From: Neurospora crassa OR74A
Taxonomy: Eukaryota > Ascomycota > Sordariomycetes > Sordariales > Sordariaceae
Assembly: GCF_000182925.2 (NCBI RefSeq)
Contig: NC_026501.1
Coordinates: 5,063,917-5,127,916, forward strand
DNA: 64,000 bases
Direction of reading: 5' to 3'
Part shown: piece by piece, positions 59,543-64,000 of the stretch
How the letters are laid out: every line of letters starts with the position of its first letter
Position numbering within the stretch: the first letter of the stretch is position 1
Program-made: the position numbers and the translations under genes
The notes under the pieces: model-generated
The model's database searches: none
Told to the model about the DNA's origin: nothing
What the model saw: the letters and a program-made list of their open reading frames with translations, nothing else

Positions 59543-61858
59543 ATGGATCAGGCCGATATACCGGCGCTGCTCTCGCGCCTCGCTAGTGATGAGGATGCGG
59601 CGCGCAAGATGGCAGTGTTCAAACTCCAGTCGTCCATCAACGACCCGGCTTTCGCTGATGTCTTCATCGCCTCGGGCGGCCTCGTCGTTCTACGCCGCCT
59701 CATAATGACCACTGGCGGAAACACACTGGCATATTCGTTGCAAAGCTTGAGTCGACTGCTCGAAGTGGACATGGGCTGGGATATCTTTGAGGGCCCCAAT
59801 GCGGGAGAGCTTGTCGAGCGTGTGGTCGAGCTTATTGTTACCAACCCGCTCGTCAATATCTTACGGGGCGCCATGTCCATCTTGGTTGGCCTTGTCAGCC
59901 ATTCGCAATCGACAGCCCGCGGGGGCACGCCACGTACGCCAGGCACCTTCGGTTTCAGGGCGCTCAAGCCTGCGGTCGCGGTGTATCCGCAATTCTTCGA
60001 ACTGGTCATCATGCAGTTGCAATCGGCAGACCACGCCCTCTGCGCCAATGCCTTGATGCTGATCAACGCGCTGATACGGGACGCGGTATCCAACGACAGT
60101 GGGCCTACCTTGCTCGTGTCAAGCGCAAAGGGGACAGTGCCTCCTGGTGAGGAGTGGTCCAAATTTATCAAGAAGCTTCAGGATCTGGGACTGATCAAGG
60201 CGGTGTACAATCTCATGCAAAGTTCGTCGTTGCAGGACCTCGCGCACTCGTTACTCGAATTTCAGACACTCACAAAGATCCTGCTTCAAAAATGGAGGGC
60301 GGTTCGGGTGGACTTGGAGCGGCCAGAGCACAGGAGAGCGCTGAAGGGTTTACATCTTGCGAGCGCACCGGACAGACGGCAGACTAACGGAGGCTTGACG
60401 ACCTTGTCCCCCACAGGAAGACCATCAACGGCCGCGACAGTTGTGGCCAGTGAAGAGGGAGGAAAGGAAACCGGCGGTGAGCCTGCAGCAGGGAGGAAAT
60501 CAAGCCGACGACATAACCCCGAGAAGTGGAGGAGATTAGGTTTCGAAACAGAATCACCCGCATCTGAGTTCGAAGTGGCCGGCTTCCTAGGCATGATGGA
60601 CCTAACAGACTACGTGCGTAAAAACGAGGATGGCTTCCAGAAGCTGCTGCTCGAGCAGTCCAGCAGGCCACTCAACGAACGATGCCCCGTGGCGCGGGCT
60701 AGTTTGGCCGTGACGATGATATTGTATGAGCACTTCGAGATTGAGAAATGCGATCTGGACGATATCAGAAACGGCGGCTACTACCAGCTTATCGACGGAG
60801 GCGGCAAGGCCCATGACAAACTCTTCCGCCCACTGTTGCTTCAGTGGTCACGACTACACACCGCGGGACTACATGCCTTCTTCCGGATGTGGAAGGCGAC
60901 TGGGGCGACTCGATATGATTTCGACAAGGTAGCAGAGCTCGTCCGGATCTTGATCGATCAAGTGGTTGGGCAAGCCAGCAGGAACAAGGACGTGCTGGAG
61001 GTTGAGGACGAACTGCATGAGTATGATTCCGGAAGGCTACGAGAGCTACAGATGGATCTGCTAGAGCTCTCATTCGAGGATCAATGGGGTTCCCATCTCT
61101 TCCAGGTTCGTGAAGAGCTTAAGCACGAAGCACTGCAGTTCGTCAAAGAGCAGCGTATTCGTTGTCTTTTGCAAGGTTCGTGGTTCTCCAAGCCTCAGCC
61201 TCATCGATCAGACCACTCTAGATCAGAAAGCCTCAAACCCGGACAAGAAAAGGGTAGCCGACTGTACCAGCCTTGGCGTTTCGCAAAGCTTTCGCACAAC
61301 AGGCGATATCTTCATTACGCCGACTTTGCCGAACAGACAGCACACGATCCTGGTCTAGAAGCTTTGACGGAGAAGATCGATTTGCTCTCCACCAGCTCGG
61401 TGGTATCGAACGTCTCCAACGCGGATGATGCCGCAGCAGCAGGAGAGAACGGAAACCAGGCGTCGTCAAGCTTAACAAGTCTCACCAAGGACGCCAATTC
61501 CGCGTCGGCAACGGCTAAATCCACAACGAAGATCACCATCTACAGCCTTTCCGAGAATGTCTCACCAGAGCTGGCTAGCCTTGCCACCGCAGGCAAGACC
61601 AAGGAGCAGCCGATCCTGACGCTCCATCCCCTCAACCACAGTTTGGCATCGGAGTGGCTCGATGGTCTGCTTATGCTCCTCAACCAGGCGCCCATTACGG
61701 CCGAGACTAACAAGCTCGTCACGCTGGTGAGCGAGTATGGCCTCAAAATACGTCTGCTCAATGTTAGGGCTGAGGCGGTCGATAATGGACCGGTCCCGGG
61801 CGCTGGTCAGGTGCCCAGTCGGGAGGGGCTGGATGAGGATTATTACTATGAGATCTGA
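59543..61858 (+). CDS. ELMO/CED-12 family protein (yeast Lmo1-like)
   Basis: A single exon encodes 771 residues from the ATG at 59543. Residues 1-270 are helical, with armadillo-like repeats (FKLQSSINDPAFADVF, GGLVVLRRLI, LAYSLQSLSRLLEVD). A polar linker at about 275-335 carries Ser/Lys-rich stretches. The ELMO domain spans roughly 345-500, with GFQKLLLEQSSRPLNERCPV, ARASLAVTMILYEHFEIE and LLLQWSRLHTAGLHAFFRMW. A C-terminal PH-like domain (about 540-745) includes GSRLYQPWRFAKLSHNRRYL and ends LASEWLDGLLMLLNQ. ELMO proteins pair with DOCK-type exchange factors (yeast Lmo1 with Dck1) to activate Rac/Rho GTPases, affecting polarity, actin and stress responses. The DOCK partner is not in this window. 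Confidence 0.92.
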   Translation: MDQADIPALLSRLASDEDAARKMAVFKLQSSINDPAFADVFIASGGLVVLRRLIMTTGGNTLAYSLQSLSRLLEVDMGWDIFEGPNAGELVERVVELIVTNPLVNILRGAMSILVGLVSHSQSTARGGTPRTPGTFGFRALKPAVAVYPQFFELVIMQLQSADHALCANALMLINALIRDAVSNDSGPTLLVSSAKGTVPPGEEWSKFIKKLQDLGLIKAVYNLMQSSSLQDLAHSLLEFQTLTKILLQKWRAVRVDLERPEHRRALKGLHLASAPDRRQTNGGLTTLSPTGRPSTAATVVASEEGGKETGGEPAAGRKSSRRHNPEKWRRLGFETESPASEFEVAGFLGMMDLTDYVRKNEDGFQKLLLEQSSRPLNERCPVARASLAVTMILYEHFEIEKCDLDDIRNGGYYQLIDGGGKAHDKLFRPLLLQWSRLHTAGLHAFFRMWKATGATRYDFDKVAELVRILIDQVVGQASRNKDVLEVEDELHEYDSGRLRELQMDLLELSFEDQWGSHLFQVREELKHEALQFVKEQRIRCLLQGSWFSKPQPHRSDHSRSESLKPGQEKGSRLYQPWRFAKLSHNRRYLHYADFAEQTAHDPGLEALTEKIDLLSTSSVVSNVSNADDAAAAGENGNQASSSLTSLTKDANSASATAKSTTKITIYSLSENVSPELASLATAGKTKEQPILTLHPLNHSLASEWLDGLLMLLNQAPITAETNKLVTLVSEYGLKIRLLNVRAEAVDNGPVPGAGQVPSREGLDEDYYYEI

Positions 61859-62861
61859 GCTGATGGCTGGACTTTGTCGACGGTCTCCGTTCCTCCACAG
61901 CCCCCCTTCATGTCTTTTCCAGATCTCGTCTTATCTGATGCTGGACTGGAGGGACGTCATTTCCATTCTCGTCCACAGGCATCTCCGTTGGAACTCAAAC
62001 GCGCTCCGTTTTATTTCACCTTCTTTCTTCATGCTTATATTATCTTTGTTACTATACCCAAGATCCCGTTATCACATTATCTTGTGCTATCTACATTGTT
62101 CTATCTTGCTTCTCACTCCACGTGGAGCTTTCGGTTTGTTTGAAGGTTGATCGTATTGTACTATATCATAGAAATATTTGCTAAAAGTTAATTTTCTGGA
62201 TCATAATGACTCCCTACGCCAGTACATTCCTGCAGATGGTGACCGTGGAAGATTTGTATGAGGCATGTACAGTTCGCTGTCAAAAGTCTAACCTAGATCG
62301 AAGGAGAAACATCAGCTGGAAGACGGGAACGGTGGGGCTTGCCCCTGATTTCCGTCAGCTCTAACAGGCATACGTGCCCCTGCACTGTACACAGAGGTAC
62401 TGAATCCTGCGGCGGGAGCTTATGAGCGCGGATAGACCTGTTAGTGCAAAGCAACTGCTAACACCACCCACGCTGCGTGAGCTACGCCCGTACCTACCTG
62501 ACAGCTAACTGGCCAGAAAAGCGAAGAGGTTGCTCTTTGATGCGGCTCATATGCACATGCCAGTCAATCCTTCAGTAGCGTCACCGTGACCTCAGCTCAT
62601 CTCAACAACCTTGGATTGATCGTTTCAGGCTACCGGGACTGAAAGATGGGCCATCTTAGCTACATTCAAACATCGCTATATTCTGCTCTCTGAATCATTG
62701 CGACTTAGCCTCTGAATATCACTCACACCCCAGCGAGGTAATTTCGCCAGGAAGACGCCCTTAAGGGGCTTCATCGAGAGACCTGAGCACACTGAGAACA
62801 AATATCTGGGGGCACCCAGCCCCCCACCTAGGAGATATTACCTGTGTAGCGTCCCTTAACC
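61859..62861. other. Intergenic spacer before the GRF zinc-finger gene
   Basis: Contains the ELMO 3' UTR and the next promoter, with one ACCTACCT motif at about 62490. No other feature was recognised. Confidence 0.5.
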
Positions 62862-64000
62862 ATGGGCAGAGGTAACGGATTTTTCAAGAATCCTTATCCC
62901 GGATTCTATAATCGAGAGCAAGGAAGATGGTACTGTGAGTTTCTGAATCCCAGCCAAGTACGGCCGGTAGGTCAGGTTGACAGACATGTTTGCTCACAAC
63001 TCGCGTTGCACATCATAGGCAGTTGTATGAATGGGCCGCAGTTGGCAGTTCGACTTCAAGTCAAGAAGGAAGGACCTAATCAGGGCAGGTTCTTCTACAC
63101 ATGTCGAGAGCCCCGGGACCTTGGAGCGGTTCCGGGCCAGTGTGGGTTTTTTCTTTGGGAGGAGGCAGCGCAGGAGCGGGAGAAGAAGGCGGAATCGAGG
63201 CCGGTACAGCATTCGGAGTACGTGCCGGACTTTGCAAATAGAGAGCTGATGCCGAGACTTCCTTGGTTTCCCCCTTACGGCGAAGGTTTGCATTTTGTCG
63301 ACGAACCTTATTTCGGCTGCTACGAAGTGGAAGACTACGGCTGGGCTCCGGATTCTACGGTTGATGACGATTTGGACAGTGTGAAGGTGAAGAAAGAAGA
63401 CATGGACGACAGTGCAAGCGGGTTATCGGCGATCAAGCCTTCTAAGAGGAAGCGTCCGGCGACGGCGGCGGCGGCGACGATGCGTGAAGAGAAGGAGTAC
63501 GGCGACCTTGAGTCGGACGAGGAAAGGCAGCTGGTTCGAATTTTGGAATCAAATCCTCCCCATCCGAGTCAAGAACAGCAACGCAGGAGGACCAACGTCC
63601 CAGCGCCGGCCTTATCCCAAGCCCGAACAACGAGCAACACGACGACGGGGACGGCGATGCCACACCCCGCCACTCGCACCCCGAACCCACAGCGGACATA
63701 CGATACCTCTGCCTCTATGCTGACCCCAACTTCACGAGGGAACACCACAACCTCAGCATCTGAAGCCGGTGCAACAAAACGCGTCAAGCTCTTCTCCGAT
63801 ACCAGAGGGCCATCACCACCACCATCATCAACAACAACAACAACAAAACTAACAACATCTACAAACCTGAGCCAAACCCAAGGCCGCTCTTACCAAACCA
63901 CCCCCACAGGCGGCGGTATCGGTAGACCCACGACGACGACGACGACGGGGCCAGGGTCATGCGACGACTATGAAATCACCACCTCAATCCTCAGCCTCCT
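62862..64000 (+). CDS. GRF-type zinc-finger protein, 5' part (cut by window edge)
   Basis: Exon 1 (62862-62934, 24 codons plus one base) ends at GTGAGT. The acceptor at 63017-63018 resumes at 63019 and the frame stays open to the right edge, giving at least 351 residues. The junction creates WYCSCMNGPQ. The GRF zinc finger follows: CSC pair, GPNQGRFFYTC, then GQCGFFLWEE, with four cysteines as metal ligands. GRF fingers bind single-stranded nucleic acid and occur in DNA repair proteins such as APE2, TOP3A and NEIL3; fungal proteins with an N-terminal GRF and a low-complexity middle are mostly uncharacterised. After the finger come acidic and basic stretches (KPSKRKRP, a likely nuclear signal), then a Thr/Ser/Pro/Asn-rich region with ACA and ACG repeats coding poly-Thr. 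The 3' end lies outside, so length and C-terminal domain are unknown. Confidence 0.85.
   Translation, partial: MGRGNGFFKNPYPGFYNREQGRWYCEFLNPSQVRPVGQVDRHVCSQLALHIIGSCMNGPQLAVRLQVKKEGPNQGRFFYTCREPRDLGAVPGQCGFFLWEEAAQEREKKAESRPVQHSEYVPDFANRELMPRLPWFPPYGEGLHFVDEPYFGCYEVEDYGWAPDSTVDDDLDSVKVKKEDMDDSASGLSAIKPSKRKRPATAAAATMREEKEYGDLESDEERQLVRILESNPPHPSQEQQRRRTNVPAPALSQARTTSNTTTGTAMPHPATRTPNPQRTYDTSASMLTPTSRGNTTTSASEAGATKRVKLFSDTRGPSPPPSSTTTTTKLTTSTNLSQTQGRSYQTTPTGGGIGRPTTTTTTGPGSCDDYEITTSILSL

Noticed and set aside
1-64000. tRNA, rRNA or CRISPR features
   Set aside because: I looked for the TTCGAATC-type T-arm with matching acceptor stem and for regular spaced repeats and found none. A covariance-model scan would be decisive for tRNAs.

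Overview
This window is eukaryotic nuclear DNA from a filamentous ascomycete, probably a Sordariomycete. Genes carry short introns of roughly 50-100 bases with GTRAGT-like donors, CTAAC-like branch points and YAG acceptors. Intergenic spaces are long, and the families present are typical of Pezizomycotina. A 4 kb AT-rich block bears the signature of repeat-induced point mutation (RIP), which is known from Pezizomycotina. The class assignment is inference; nothing here fixes a species.

I can support twelve protein genes, ten on the + strand and two on the - strand. In order they are: a degenerate protein-kinase-like protein (about 2.5-4.4 kb); a seven-transmembrane frizzled/smoothened-like receptor (11.6-13.5 kb); a membrane-anchored GH5 glycoside hydrolase (19.3-20.8 kb); a CRT10-like protein (21.9-24.6 kb); a membrane-anchored histidine acid phosphatase (25.8-28.0 kb); an ammonium transporter of the Mep1/Mep3 kind (34.1-35.8 kb); an oxysterol-binding protein on the - strand (39.1-41.1 kb); a large ascomycete protein of unknown function (44.5-48.1 kb); the U2AF 35-kDa splicing subunit on the - strand (48.8-49.5 kb); a tricalbin (53.3-58.0 kb); an ELMO/CED-12 protein (59.5-61.9 kb); and the 5' part of a GRF zinc-finger gene cut by the right edge (62.9 kb onward). 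Exon coordinates were worked out by hand from splice motifs and reading-frame continuity.

Between the receptor and the GH5 gene lies a RIP-degraded transposon (about 14.2-18.6 kb). It is bounded by ~70 bp inverted repeats. It contains a recognisable Tc1/mariner-family transposase relic on the + strand and a second, unidentified coding relic on the - strand. The left inverted repeat differs from the right by three substitutions, all of the RIP type. This is the most distinctive object in the window.

The genes do not form a biosynthetic or operon-like cluster. Several share cell-surface or membrane-contact themes: receptor, ammonium and phosphate acquisition, an anchored glycosidase, and two lipid-transfer proteins (OSBP and tricalbin). 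This is most simply chance neighbourhood. Large gene-free tracts (4.4-11.6, 28.0-34.0, 35.8-39.1, 41.1-44.5 and 49.5-53.3 kb) hold only simple repeats, UTR-like pyrimidine-rich stretches and a recurrent AGGTAGGT/ACCTACCT motif.
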